A DNA stretch of 24,763 bases from Saprospiraceae bacterium. GTDB taxonomy: Bacteria > Bacteroidota > Bacteroidia > Chitinophagales > Saprospiraceae. Positions 1 to 6,856 of the stretch are shown here, piece by piece. Below the pieces are notes generated by a model. That model did not search any database and had not been told where the DNA came from. It was given only the letters and a program-made list of their open reading frames with translations. The position numbers and the translations under genes were made by a program. Numbering within the stretch: the first letter of the stretch is position 1; each line of letters starts with the position of its first letter. The stretch lies in contig JALZVN010000216.1 in the NCBI GenBank assembly GCA_023299965.1, positions 1 to 24,763 on the forward strand. The letters run 5' to 3'.

Positions 1-1
1 C

Positions 2-844
2 TTACTTACGTTTCTTCTGTTTACGTTTTTTTGCTGTAGGCTTAGATTTGGAGGGTTCATCACTTTTGCGATGCTGAATGAAATTAGATACATTGATCGA
101 TAAGCCAAAAGAGATGGTGGTATTATTGTCCTGCAATAGGCCAAGGCTTTGATTCCAGTTAGCCGAAATAAAACTTTGAATGTTGTTGTCTCCTTTAGAG
201 ACTTTAAGATCATAATCAACGACATGGAGGGGAGAGTTATCCACTATATTTCTTAACTGAGTCAATTCGAATTCTGTAAAGGTTCCAAAGCCTGTAGCGT
301 TTAGATAGTTGACGACGCTATAGCGCATTCCAAGATTTACAGTAAATGTTTTTGACTGCCAATATATTTGACCCGTGATATTTGGTCTGAAAATATCTGC
401 TTCGAAACTATTAAATGAAATACTTGGACCTATACCGGGAGCCGTTGGGTTATTTCTTGAGACAATTTGTCCCCAGGCTACATTCGCGAATATATCATAT
501 CCAATGGCGCATTTTTGTGGTCTCTGATACTCTTTTATAGTATTTGGGAATAAAGGCTTTACTTCTTTTGAAGAATAATAGCCAATGCCAAATGTTCCAT
601 TATTGATATTTCTATCTCTATTATCATTTCGTAGTCGTGTAAAGGCAAAGTCGCTTTTGATACCAAGATTACCAAGAGGGCTGTAAGCAAGTTGTACGGT
701 ATTGATGCCTACTCCTGCTTTTAGATCGTTCTTTTCTTGTAGTATAAGATGATTTCCCGCATAGGGCACGTAGAAGTCTCTACCGCAACTAAAAAACAGG
801 AGAGAAAGTAATAAGAGTAACAAAGTATTAGACGTCCGTTTCAT
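2..844 (-). CDS. Putative outer-membrane lipoprotein with Lys/Arg-rich tail
   Basis: Family not recognised; 280 aa. The N-terminus is a lipoprotein signal peptide: basic MKRT, a leucine-rich core at residues 8-18, and a lipobox-like LFFSC with the lipidated Cys at residue 20. The mature part has alternating polar/hydrophobic stretches and many Gly, Asn and aromatic residues, as in Bacteroidota outer-membrane beta-strand proteins; a barrel or barrel-associated role is inference. The last 15 or so residues are almost all Lys/Arg with Pro, Thr and Gln, an unusual tail that could bind LPS, nucleic acid or peptidoglycan. The stop lies at the very edge of the window (2-4), so downstream partners are unseen. 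The ATG at 844 is the only start giving a proper signal peptide. Confident that it is a real secreted protein, unsure of its role. Confidence 0.8.
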   Translation of the reverse strand: MKRTSNTLLLLLLSLLFFSCGRDFYVPYAGNHLILQEKNDLKAGVGINTVQLAYSPLGNLGIKSDFAFTRLRNDNRDRNINNGTFGIGYYSSKEVKPLFPNTIKEYQRPQKCAIGYDIFANVAWGQIVSRNNPTAPGIGPSISFNSFEADIFRPNITGQIYWQSKTFTVNLGMRYSVVNYLNATGFGTFTEFELTQLRNIVDNSPLHVVDYDLKVSKGDNNIQSFISANWNQSLGLLQDNNTTISFGLSINVSNFIQHRKSDEPSKSKPTAKKRKQKKRK

Positions 845-1070
845 CTTGCTAATATAAGAATTTGTTATAAGTACACCTCTAATTCAGAAATTAATAGAGA
901 TGGCCATAGGTTATATACCTATTGTTTCACTTATATTAAATATCAATTTTGGATGAATCTTATAATAATACCTCACTTATACGATTTGTAGTATAAAATG
1001 GCGTGCAAGATTTTAGATAGAAATGATTAAGGTCAAGGCGAAAAGCGCAATAATAGCCTTAGATATTAGG

Positions 1071-1088
1071 TCCCGATAGCTATCGGGA
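1071..1088. repeat. Perfect 18-bp palindrome
   Basis: TCCCGATAGCTATCGGGA is its own reverse complement. It lies inside the 207-bp inverted-repeat element. Similar short GC-rich palindromes are scattered between genes in many Bacteroidota genomes, as I recall; no second copy was noticed in this window. Confidence 0.6.
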
Positions 1089-1100
1089 TTTAACGAAGAG

Positions 1101-1121
1101 ACCTGCCTACCGCAGGCAGGT
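1101..1121. repeat. GC-rich stem-loop, 8-bp arms
   Basis: ACCTGCCT (1101-1108) pairs with AGGCAGGT (1114-1121) around a 5-nt loop. It is much more GC-rich than its surroundings and lies 12 bp beyond the 18-bp palindrome, inside the same element. It resembles REP-type palindromes. Confidence 0.6.
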
Positions 1122-1360
1122 TGAGTATTTTTATCAAAATATATGCGTCATTTTAAACTTCAAATGGTATTATATAATTACTGAATAGCCATCTCACAGC
1201 ACAATGAAATAAGGTTGTATTCCCATGCAGTGTATTGATGGTCAATATTATAATCTAAAGTTGCTCTTTAGTGTCCCATATTATTGTTGAAACATTAACG
1301 TCTAAGGATACATTTGGCTGAGGAGTAGAAGTGGTATGAGGTGGGCAGAGTCCTTTATAA

Positions 1361-1406
1361 AGCTCCCACAGTCATGGCTGTTGCCAGACATGACTGTGGG
1401 AATAGC
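1361..1406. repeat. Strong hairpin, 13-bp perfect stem
   Basis: TCCCACAGTCATG (1364-1376) pairs perfectly with CATGACTGTGGGA (1389-1401) around a 12-nt loop. An outer AGC/GCT pairing with a 2-nt bulge extends it to about 1361-1406. It is not followed by a T-run on either strand, so it is not a classical terminator. It sits in the GC-richer block (about 1310-1500) downstream of rocD. Confidence 0.6.
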
Positions 1407-1509
1407 TGAATAAGGAATATGGCTATCGAGTAGGAACGGATGGTCCGACCCCTGGTGCATAGCCTTTTCGCGCTTGCAAAGGGGGCAGCCCCAAACCTAA
1501 CGAGTTATA

Positions 1510-2787
1510 TTATACTTGATGCGCTAAAATGGTCTTTTCTATTATATCGCAACAATCTTGAATCTGCTTTTCGTTTATGACTAACGGAGGAGCAAATCTT
1601 ATGATGTTTCCATGTGTAGGTTTCGCTAAGAGACCATTTTTAGAAAGCGCTACACAAAGGTCCCAAGCGGTGCTACTATCCTCCGTATCATTGATGACGA
1701 TGGCGTTTAACAATCCTTTTCCTCTCACTAAAGTGATAAGATCAGTCTTTTCCTTTATTGCATTCATACGGGCTCTGAATAGGATACCCATTGCTTCTGC
1801 ATTTTGAGCTAATTTTTCATCTCGAATTACTTCAAGTGCTTCAATAGCAACGGCACAAGCCAATGGATTACCTCCAAAAGTAGACCCATGTTCTCCTGGT
1901 CTAATGCATTCCATAATGTGGTTATCCGCTAAAGCTGCGGACACGGGAAATACACCACCTGATAAGGCTTTTCCAAGGATGAGTATGTCTGGTTTTACTT
2001 GAGGCTTGTTCTCACAGTGTCCTTTACAAGTGCAGTCTCCACAGGTAGCTAGTAATCTTCCTGTACGAGCTACTCCTGTTTGGACTTCATCCGCTATGAG
2101 CAATACGTTGTGCTTTTCGCAAAGTGTTTTGCATCTAGTCAGATAGTCGTGATCTGGCACCATCACACCGGCTTCCCCTTGGATAGGTTCTACTATAAAC
2201 CCAGCAATATTTGGATCGCTTTTAAAGGCTTCCTCCAATGCATCTACATCATTGTAAGGAATCAAAATATAGCCAGGCATGTAAGGACCAAAACCAGTGG
2301 TACTCTGCGGATCTACAGATGCAGATATGATAGCCATGGTACGGCCATGAAAATTGTTATTTACAAAAACGATCTTCGCCTGATTTACAGGAACGCCTTT
2401 TTTCTCATAAGCCCATTTACGGCAAATCTTCAAGGCCGTTTCAACCGCCTCTACACCCGTGTTCATCGGGAGTACTTTGTCGTATCCAAAGTATTCAGTA
2501 ACGTACTTTTCATACGGTCCTAAACAATCATTGTAGAACGCTCTTGAGGTCAAGGTTAATTTGTCGGCTTGAGTTTTCAGTGCATTGATAATTCTAGGAT
2601 GACAGTGACCTTGATTCACCGCTGAGTATGCGGATAAGAAATCATAGTATTGTTTTCCCTCTGCGTCCCAAACGTGCACACCATTTCCCTTAGACAGTAC
2701 TACTGGTAATGGATGGTAATTGTGCGCGCCGTATTTGTCTTCCAATTCGATTAGAGATTTGGAATCTGTTGCGTTATATGTAATCAT
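1510..2787 (-). CDS. rocD: Ornithine aminotransferase (ornithine--oxo-acid transaminase)
   Basis: A class-III PLP aminotransferase that moves the delta-amino group of ornithine to 2-oxoglutarate, giving glutamate semialdehyde (arginine/ornithine to proline/glutamate). Seen: the N-terminal ELEDKYGAHNYHPLPVVL typical of RocD, an Asn-Thr-Gly-Val-Glu phosphate-cup motif at about 109-113, IADEVQTG with PLP-contacting Asp233, and LGKALSGG with Schiff-base Lys273. The 425-aa length is slightly above the usual ~400, partly from a short Cys-rich insertion (C249, C252, C254, H257, C258) just before the PLP-lysine segment. I recall similar insertions in Bacteroidota homologues. It starts 18 bp after alanine dehydrogenase on the same strand, so an ald-rocD operon is likely. 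Cytoplasmic. Confidence 0.95.
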   Translation of the reverse strand: MITYNATDSKSLIELEDKYGAHNYHPLPVVLSKGNGVHVWDAEGKQYYDFLSAYSAVNQGHCHPRIINALKTQADKLTLTSRAFYNDCLGPYEKYVTEYFGYDKVLPMNTGVEAVETALKICRKWAYEKKGVPVNQAKIVFVNNNFHGRTMAIISASVDPQSTTGFGPYMPGYILIPYNDVDALEEAFKSDPNIAGFIVEPIQGEAGVMVPDHDYLTRCKTLCEKHNVLLIADEVQTGVARTGRLLATCGDCTCKGHCENKPQVKPDILILGKALSGGVFPVSAALADNHIMECIRPGEHGSTFGGNPLACAVAIEALEVIRDEKLAQNAEAMGILFRARMNAIKEKTDLITLVRGKGLLNAIVINDTEDSSTAWDLCVALSKNGLLAKPTHGNIIRFAPPLVINEKQIQDCCDIIEKTILAHQV

Positions 2788-2805
2788 ACTATGTTTTTTT
2801 AGGTC

Positions 2806-3921
2806 TTAGGATAAGTAGTTATCAACTTCGTGATATTTCATTTTGAAGGCATCAGATACTCCTTTGTACACAATGTCTCCATTAATAATGTTGAGTCCTA
2901 GTTTTAGACTTTCATCTTGTTGACAAGCCTTTTTCCAACCCATATTTGCCAATTTTCTAGCATATGGTAAAGTAGCGTTTGTCAATCCTATGGTAGAAGT
3001 ATATGGTACGGCTCCTGGCATGTTTGCTACCGAGTAGTGAACCACTTCATCAATAATATAAATAGGATCTTTATGGGTGGTAGGCTTAGTCGTCTCAAAG
3101 CAACCTCCTTGATCTACTGCTACGTCTACTAAAACGGTACCCGGTCTCATCTCCTTGAGCATGTCTTTGGTAATAAGATTAGGAGCTTTAGCGCCTGGTA
3201 TCAATACTGCACCAATAATTAAGTCGTGGTTCTTGATTAGTCTGCGGATGTTATACTCGTTAGAATACATCGTATTGACATTCGCTGGCATAATATCTGA
3301 TAAATGTCTTAGTCTATTGAGGTTGATATCCATAATAGTAACTGAAGCGCCTAGACCTGCAGCCATTTTAGCGGCTTGCATACCAACGACACCACCCCCA
3401 AGTACGAGTACTTTAGCAGGAGGTACACCTGGAATACCACCTAGTAGAATTCCTCTACCTTTCAAAGGCTTTTCTAGATATTTTGCTCCCTCTTGGATAG
3501 ACATTCTACCGGCTACTTCTGACATAGGTACTAATAGAGGTAAAGATCGATCTTCCATCTCCACTGTTTCGTAAGCAAGGCAAATAGCCTTAGACTTTAC
3601 CATAGCAGTAGTTAGTGGTTTGTGAGAGGCAAAGTGGAAATAAGTAAAAACCAGTTGATTCTCTTTCACCAGCTTGTACTCTTTTTTGATAGGCTCTTTT
3701 ACCTTCATGATCATCTCAGCTTTCTTATAAACCGCTTCGATGGTTGGAAGGAGCTTTACACCTGCTTTTTTGTACTCAGCATCGCTAAAACCACTGCCAA
3801 TACCAGCCGTTTTCTGAACAAACACTTTATGTCCGTCACGTACTAATTCGAATGCGCCCGCTGGCGTAAGTGCAACTCTGTTTTCGTTGTTTTTAATCTC
3901 TTTTGGAACACCAATTATCAT
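2806..3921 (-). CDS. ald: Alanine dehydrogenase
   Basis: NAD-dependent oxidative deamination of L-alanine to pyruvate and ammonia (reversible). At 371 aa it is the normal family length and collinear with known Ald proteins: MIIGVPKEIKNNENRVALTP at the N-terminus, with substrate Arg15, Lys75 in VKEP, catalytic His96 in YFHFAS, and the NAD-binding Rossmann loop GGGVVG at 175-180. The hinge segment with NMPGAVPYTST is also present. It is first in a likely two-gene operon with rocD 18 bp downstream. The 75-bp gap to mqnD upstream probably carries its promoter; only a one-mismatch -7 box (TACTTTCG, complement strand) is visible there. The ATG at 3921 is the family start. Confidence 0.96.
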   Translation of the reverse strand: MIIGVPKEIKNNENRVALTPAGAFELVRDGHKVFVQKTAGIGSGFSDAEYKKAGVKLLPTIEAVYKKAEMIMKVKEPIKKEYKLVKENQLVFTYFHFASHKPLTTAMVKSKAICLAYETVEMEDRSLPLLVPMSEVAGRMSIQEGAKYLEKPLKGRGILLGGIPGVPPAKVLVLGGGVVGMQAAKMAAGLGASVTIMDINLNRLRHLSDIMPANVNTMYSNEYNIRRLIKNHDLIIGAVLIPGAKAPNLITKDMLKEMRPGTVLVDVAVDQGGCFETTKPTTHKDPIYIIDEVVHYSVANMPGAVPYTSTIGLTNATLPYARKLANMGWKKACQQDESLKLGLNIINGDIVYKGVSDAFKMKYHEVDNYLS

Positions 3922-3996
3922 TATGTAATATTGTTAGTTATCTAATATGATTCTAGAGCTCGAAAGTAAGCTTTTATTTTCAATCTAATACAAAGG

Positions 3997-4830
3997 CTAG
4001 GCGATAAAAATAGAATATGGACTTGGTGTGAAAATCCCCTTTTCTTCCCCTACTTCGAAAAGTTTCTTTACTGCCGAACGTCCAGTTATTCCTAAATCAC
4101 TCGAAAAGGCATTTACATACAAAGATATATGCTGTTTCACCACCTCAGGCTCCATTTCTTGCGCGTGTTGTAGCACATATGGGGTAGATTCAGAGGGGTT
4201 ATCAAAGGCGTACTGAACGGATTGGCTGATCAAGTTACTGATGGCCACAATATTTTCTTTTCCTAAACTACGCTTTGCGACAATACCCCCGAGTGGAATA
4301 GGGTAGTTGTAGGTGCCTTCCCAATATTCTCCAAGATCAACTACTTTATGAAGCCCTTTATCTTGATAGGTAAACCTGTTTTCATGAATGATCAATCCAA
4401 GATCTGCCTGACCGCTAAGGACAGCTTCTTCGATCTCATGAAAAAGCATTACTTCCTTATTTTGTAAGGTAGGATAGGCTAATGAAAAGAGGAGGTTGGC
4501 TGTGGTATACTTGCCTGGAATTGCTATTTTTAGGTCATTTCCGAGTGAGTCAGGAGACATAGGCGTTTTGCTAATCAGAAGAGGACCACAGTTATGGCCT
4601 AAAGCACTTCCGGCATCCAATAGTTGATAATCTTTTAACATATAAGCGTAAGCGTGGTAGCTTAGTTTAGTGATATCTAGTGTAGAGGCAAAGGCTAAAT
4701 CGTTAAGTTCCTTTATGTCACCGAGATGTAGGTCAAATTCGAATCCCTTTGTGTCTATACGCTTGTTGACTAAGGCGTCAAACATGAAGGTGTCATTTGG
4801 GCAGGTAGAAAAGCCAAGGCTTATTTTCAT
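3997..4830 (-). CDS. mqnD: 1,4-dihydroxy-6-naphthoate synthase (futalosine menaquinone pathway)
   Basis: MqnD converts cyclic dehypoxanthine futalosine to 1,4-dihydroxy-6-naphthoate, a late step of the futalosine route to menaquinone. Seen: the N-terminal signature GFSTCPNDTFMFDAL, an early ELNDLAF segment, GPLLISK, the ligand-loop segment IPGKYTTANLL, and LIIHENRFTY, all in the order expected for this periplasmic-binding-protein-fold family. The 277-aa length is typical. No other mqn gene is in the window, so the pathway genes are dispersed. Its start is only 20 bp from a consensus-like -7 box on the minus strand (4850-4857), so the leader should be very short. Presence of mqnD suggests this organism uses futalosine rather than classical Men enzymes. 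Confidence 0.92.
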   Translation of the reverse strand: MKISLGFSTCPNDTFMFDALVNKRIDTKGFEFDLHLGDIKELNDLAFASTLDITKLSYHAYAYMLKDYQLLDAGSALGHNCGPLLISKTPMSPDSLGNDLKIAIPGKYTTANLLFSLAYPTLQNKEVMLFHEIEEAVLSGQADLGLIIHENRFTYQDKGLHKVVDLGEYWEGTYNYPIPLGGIVAKRSLGKENIVAISNLISQSVQYAFDNPSESTPYVLQHAQEMEPEVVKQHISLYVNAFSSDLGITGRSAVKKLFEVGEEKGIFTPSPYSIFIA

Positions 4831-4836
4831 AGGTCT

Positions 4837-4857
4837 TATATTTGCATGGCAAATATA
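4837..4857. promoter_or_regulatory. Overlapping divergent -7 boxes in a 21-bp palindrome
   Basis: TATATTTGC (4837-4845) and GCAAATATA (4849-4857) are perfect inverted copies around ATG. Each arm contains the Bacteroidota sigma -7 consensus TAnnTTTG: + strand at 4837-4844, - strand at 4850-4857. The minus-strand copy is well placed for mqnD. No clear -33 TTG at ideal spacing is visible for either. A second + strand box, TAATTTTG at 4884-4891, is closer to the pseudouridine synthase ATG (4912) and may be its real promoter. Confidence 0.5.
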
Positions 4858-4911
4858 AATCTTTTCATTTCCAAGATTAAACTTAATTTTGCGATATAGC
4901 CAAATAATAAT

Positions 4912-5607
4912 ATGAAATTAGATATAAAGCATGTTGAGGTACTGTACGAAGACAATCATTTGATCGCTTGCAATAAGCCAGCGGGTTGGTTAGTACATGG
5001 AGATGAGACTAAGGATACTCCTTTTACGGAGTATGTGAAGCAGTGGATAAAGGTAAAGCATAAAAAACCAGGCAATGTCTTTTTGGGGGTCATACATCGT
5101 ATTGACCGACCAGTAAGCGGGGCTATCCTATTTGCTAAAACTTCGAAGGGCTTGGCTAGGATGAACGATGTGTTTAAACAGCGAGCCATCAAAAAAGTAT
5201 ATTGGGCTATCACCAATAAATCACCTCATGAACTGAGTGGTACCCTCAGTCATTACATCAAGAAAGATCCAAAGAAGAACAAGTCTAACGTCATCGACAG
5301 AAAAGGGAAGAATAATAAAACCTACAAAGATGCCGTAATGGACTACAAAGTAATTGGACGTCTAGCGGGGCACCATTTATTGGAGTTGAATCTAAAAACA
5401 GGAAGATCGCACCAGATCCGAGCGCAGTTAGGTCATGTTGGTTGCCCGATCAAGGGAGATCTCAAATATGGATTTACGCTTCCTAATCCCGATGCTACTA
5501 TTCACCTACACAGTAAGTATTTGGAATTTGAACATCCTATCAAAAAAGAACTAATACGAATTTCAGCGCCGCTTCCCAATGATCAAGTGTGGCAATTGTT
5601 TGAATAA
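4912..5607 (+). CDS. RluA-family RNA pseudouridine synthase
   Basis: Converts uridine to pseudouridine in rRNA or tRNA; which RNA and site cannot be told from sequence. Seen: the start of the catalytic domain at about residue 9 (VLYEDNHLIACNKPAGWLVH), then HRIDRPVSG with catalytic Asp65, where the family more often has HRLDRxTSG. GRSHQIRAQLGHVGCPIKGD is the usual C-terminal core. At 231 aa it has no N-terminal S4 RNA-binding domain, so it is of the short RluA/TruC-like type. It is divergent from mqnD with 81 bp between the two genes. A TAATTTTG -7 box lies 20 bp before the ATG. No obvious terminator follows. Confidence 0.92.
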   Translation: MKLDIKHVEVLYEDNHLIACNKPAGWLVHGDETKDTPFTEYVKQWIKVKHKKPGNVFLGVIHRIDRPVSGAILFAKTSKGLARMNDVFKQRAIKKVYWAITNKSPHELSGTLSHYIKKDPKKNKSNVIDRKGKNNKTYKDAVMDYKVIGRLAGHHLLELNLKTGRSHQIRAQLGHVGCPIKGDLKYGFTLPNPDATIHLHSKYLEFEHPIKKELIRISAPLPNDQVWQLFE

Positions 5608-5756
5608 GAAAAAATACTTTTCTATCAAGACAAGGGTGTATTTAGGTTTACATTGTTACTTTTTGATTTTGTTTCCGTCATAAGGGTGGAAATCCAATCA
5701 TTACTATTAGTTATTTCGCTTTATTTGATAGTAAACTTGACCCTTTTTATATTTTA

Positions 5757-5783
5757 TTGTATTTTATGGGGGTACTACTTTTG
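5757..5783 (+). promoter_or_regulatory. Bacteroidota-type promoter for the 52-aa ORF
   Basis: TACTTTTG (5776-5783) is a perfect TAnnTTTG -7 box, and TTG (5757-5759) lies 16 bp upstream as a -33 element. Transcription would begin near 5789, leaving a leader of about 20 nt before the ATG at 5808. This is the best two-part promoter I see in the window. Confidence 0.55.
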
Positions 5784-5807
5784 ATAAATTATAATCCATA
5801 ATCCACC

Positions 5808-5966
5808 ATGACAATGAATAAGTTTGTTCCGGACGCTCTCAAACCAGTATCAGAGCGACTTCTTAGTTTAATCACCAAATTATCTGACTTTAATACAGCA
5901 GGTCAAGGACTAAACTCTAAAGTAAAGCGTACATACTTTAATCCTTCCATCAGAGAACTTAATTAA
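5808..5966 (+). CDS. Small hypothetical protein, 52 aa
   Basis: The ORF starts MTMNKFVPDALKPVSERL and ends NPSIRELN; a second ATG at 5814 could also serve. There is no signal peptide, membrane helix or Cys motif. The protein is mildly basic with a predicted amphipathic N-terminal helix (KPVSERLLSLITKL). I do not recognise the family. The case for a real gene is its surroundings: a two-part promoter just upstream and a rho-independent terminator 45 bp downstream make a compact monocistronic unit of roughly 250 nt. Alternatively the unit is an sRNA and the ORF is incidental. Confidence 0.5.
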   Translation: MTMNKFVPDALKPVSERLLSLITKLSDFNTAGQGLNSKVKRTYFNPSIRELN

Positions 5967-6010
5967 AGAATTTCATACTAATTCAATTTTGTTTTGCTAA
6001 AGCGAAACGC

Positions 6011-6039
6011 AGGGAATGTTCTTTGAGCATTCCCTTTTT
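6011..6039 (+). terminator. Rho-independent terminator after the 52-aa ORF
   Basis: AGGGAATG (6011-6018) pairs with CATTCCCT (6028-6035) around a 9-nt loop and runs straight into a T-tract (TTTTT at 6035-6039). Orientation and position fit termination of the transcript carrying the 52-aa ORF. Confidence 0.75.
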
Positions 6040-6077
6040 GCTGTGTGCCCACTAGAGTATTCGCCCGAATTTTCTCC

Positions 6078-6100
6078 ATATGACTAATTATTAGTCATAT
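6078..6100. promoter_or_regulatory. Perfect 23-bp palindrome, possible operator
   Basis: ATATGACTAAT (6078-6088) and ATTAGTCATAT (6090-6100) are perfect inverted copies around a single T. Arms of 11 bp with a 1-bp centre suggest a dimeric repressor site more than an RNA hairpin, as the loop would be too tight. Nothing identifies the regulator. Confidence 0.4.
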
Positions 6101-6111
6101 CTACGCTAATA

Positions 6112-6151
6112 CATTAAAAAAAGCAGAGCCTATACAACAAATATAGGCTCT
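6112..6151 (-). terminator. Minus-strand terminator-like hairpin with no obvious gene
   Basis: AGAGCCTATA (6125-6134) pairs perfectly with TATAGGCTCT (6142-6151) around a 7-nt loop. On the minus strand the stem is followed by GC and then a run of seven T (complement of 6116-6122), a good rho-independent signal. The nearest minus-strand gene ends at 6857, about 700 bp away. So it ends either a long 3' leader of that gene or an unrecognised small RNA between 6152 and 6856. Confidence 0.55.
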
Positions 6152-6336
6152 CGATGGTATTATTAATATATCTAGTAATGGGTAAGTTTTAGTTATTTAT
6201 TTTGCCTATCTAATTATTGTATTGGTAAAATTTGATTATATTAGCGCAAGCGAAATAATATAGGTTCCCATCCTAGCATATCACGATTATATAACCAAAA
6301 CCGATTATCGTGGAACTAATAGTAAAAATTCAAGAA

Positions 6337-6474
6337 ATGAGACCATCGTTTTTCAAAGGAGCCTTTGTAGGCTTAGCCGTTTCGGTTGTACTTTGGCTTG
6401 GAATTATTTATGGGGTTAACATTATTGTAGATGTTACACAAGTAACTGCTGAAAATATGGTTTCTATCCAGTAG
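6337..6474 (+). CDS. Small single-helix membrane protein, 45 aa (tentative)
   Basis: The ORF begins MRPSFFKGAFVGLAVSVV, and residues 8-30 form one hydrophobic helix (with WLGIIYGVNIIV) after a basic N-terminus, so an inner-membrane microprotein with N-in topology is plausible. The C-terminal 15 residues are polar. An in-frame GTG at 6310 could extend it by nine residues. I do not recognise a family and see no clear promoter or terminator. Hydrophobic codon patterns of this kind can occur by chance over 45 codons, so this is tentative. Confidence 0.4.
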   Translation: MRPSFFKGAFVGLAVSVVLWLGIIYGVNIIVDVTQVTAENMVSIQ

Positions 6475-6856
6475 TTTGGATCGAAACAGTTATCTACCAA
6501 ATAAACCAAACCAAATGAAAGCTCCCCTGTAAGCAGGTTGGATTAAGATATATGTATATATAACTGAAATCCACCCTTACCTTATCTGGACAGCCATTCC
6601 AATACCATAATATCATTTTGGTATCTTATGTAAATCAATGAACTGCAGGTTTGTTGATGCACATAATTTATTAAAGACCTAATGCATGCATTCCTAAACC
6701 TATATACAGACAGTATAGCTCTATAGTCCTCTGTGCAGGGATATAGTCAAGGTCGAATGGGAGGCCAAACCAGCCATTCATATCTAAACTTGTAAAGATT
6801 CTAGTATCATTTCATTGAAAACAATGAATGAGGGAATAGAGGTATCTAACTGTCGA
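6475..6856. other. Gene-free interval downstream of the carboxyltransferase
   Basis: About 380 bp without a confident gene. Minus-strand reading shows only a 36-codon frame starting MNGWFGLPFD near 6765, with no supporting signal. Weak inverted repeats lie at about 6602-6622 (ATACCA/TGGTAT) and 6809-6824 (TCATTG/CAATGA around AAAA). The latter lies 33 bp after the carboxyltransferase stop and could be a weak transcript end, but it lacks a T-run. Confidence 0.5.

Larger units (their letters stand above)
966..1172. mobile_element. MITE-like element, about 207 bp, with imperfect terminal inverted repeats
   Basis: The two ends are inverted copies. Both outer tips read TAATACC inward (966-972 and the complement of 1166-1172). 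Inside, positions 980-1006 match the complement of the right end at about 21 of 27 positions, including the shared core TAAAATG. The left end has about 10 extra bases between tip and core. Direct TATAA copies flank the unit (961-965 and 1173-1177), which would fit a 5-bp target duplication, but the DNA is AT-rich so this could be chance. Two palindromes sit inside (1071-1088 and 1101-1121). There is no ORF, so it would be non-autonomous. The structure is seen directly; mobility is inference. Confidence 0.5.
845..1509. other. Gene-free interval with a MITE-like element and a structured block
   Basis: No convincing coding sequence on either strand over about 665 bp between the lipoprotein and rocD. 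It holds a candidate inverted-repeat element (about 966-1172) with two internal palindromes, then AT-rich DNA (about 1175-1300) in which I see nothing, then a GC-richer block with a strong hairpin (1361-1406) and a short G/C hairpin (1482-1492) next to the rocD stop. The parts are listed separately. Confidence 0.7.
5967..6336. other. Gene-free interval between two small ORFs
   Basis: About 370 bp without a gene. It contains the + strand terminator (6011-6039), a perfect 23-bp palindrome (6078-6100), a hairpin oriented as a minus-strand terminator (6112-6151), and AT-rich DNA. A short inverted pair CACGAT/ATCGTG flanks about 6283-6312 just before the 45-aa ORF. Confidence 0.6.

Noticed and set aside
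3997..5607. A functional operon of menaquinone genes
   Set aside because: Only mqnD is present; the flanking genes (ald, pseudouridine synthase) are unrelated and differently oriented or separately promoted.
6657..6768. A 36-codon minus-strand frame starting MNGWFGLPFD downstream of the carboxyltransferase
   Set aside because: It looks vaguely protein-like but no start signal or domain supports it; left as part of the gene-free interval.
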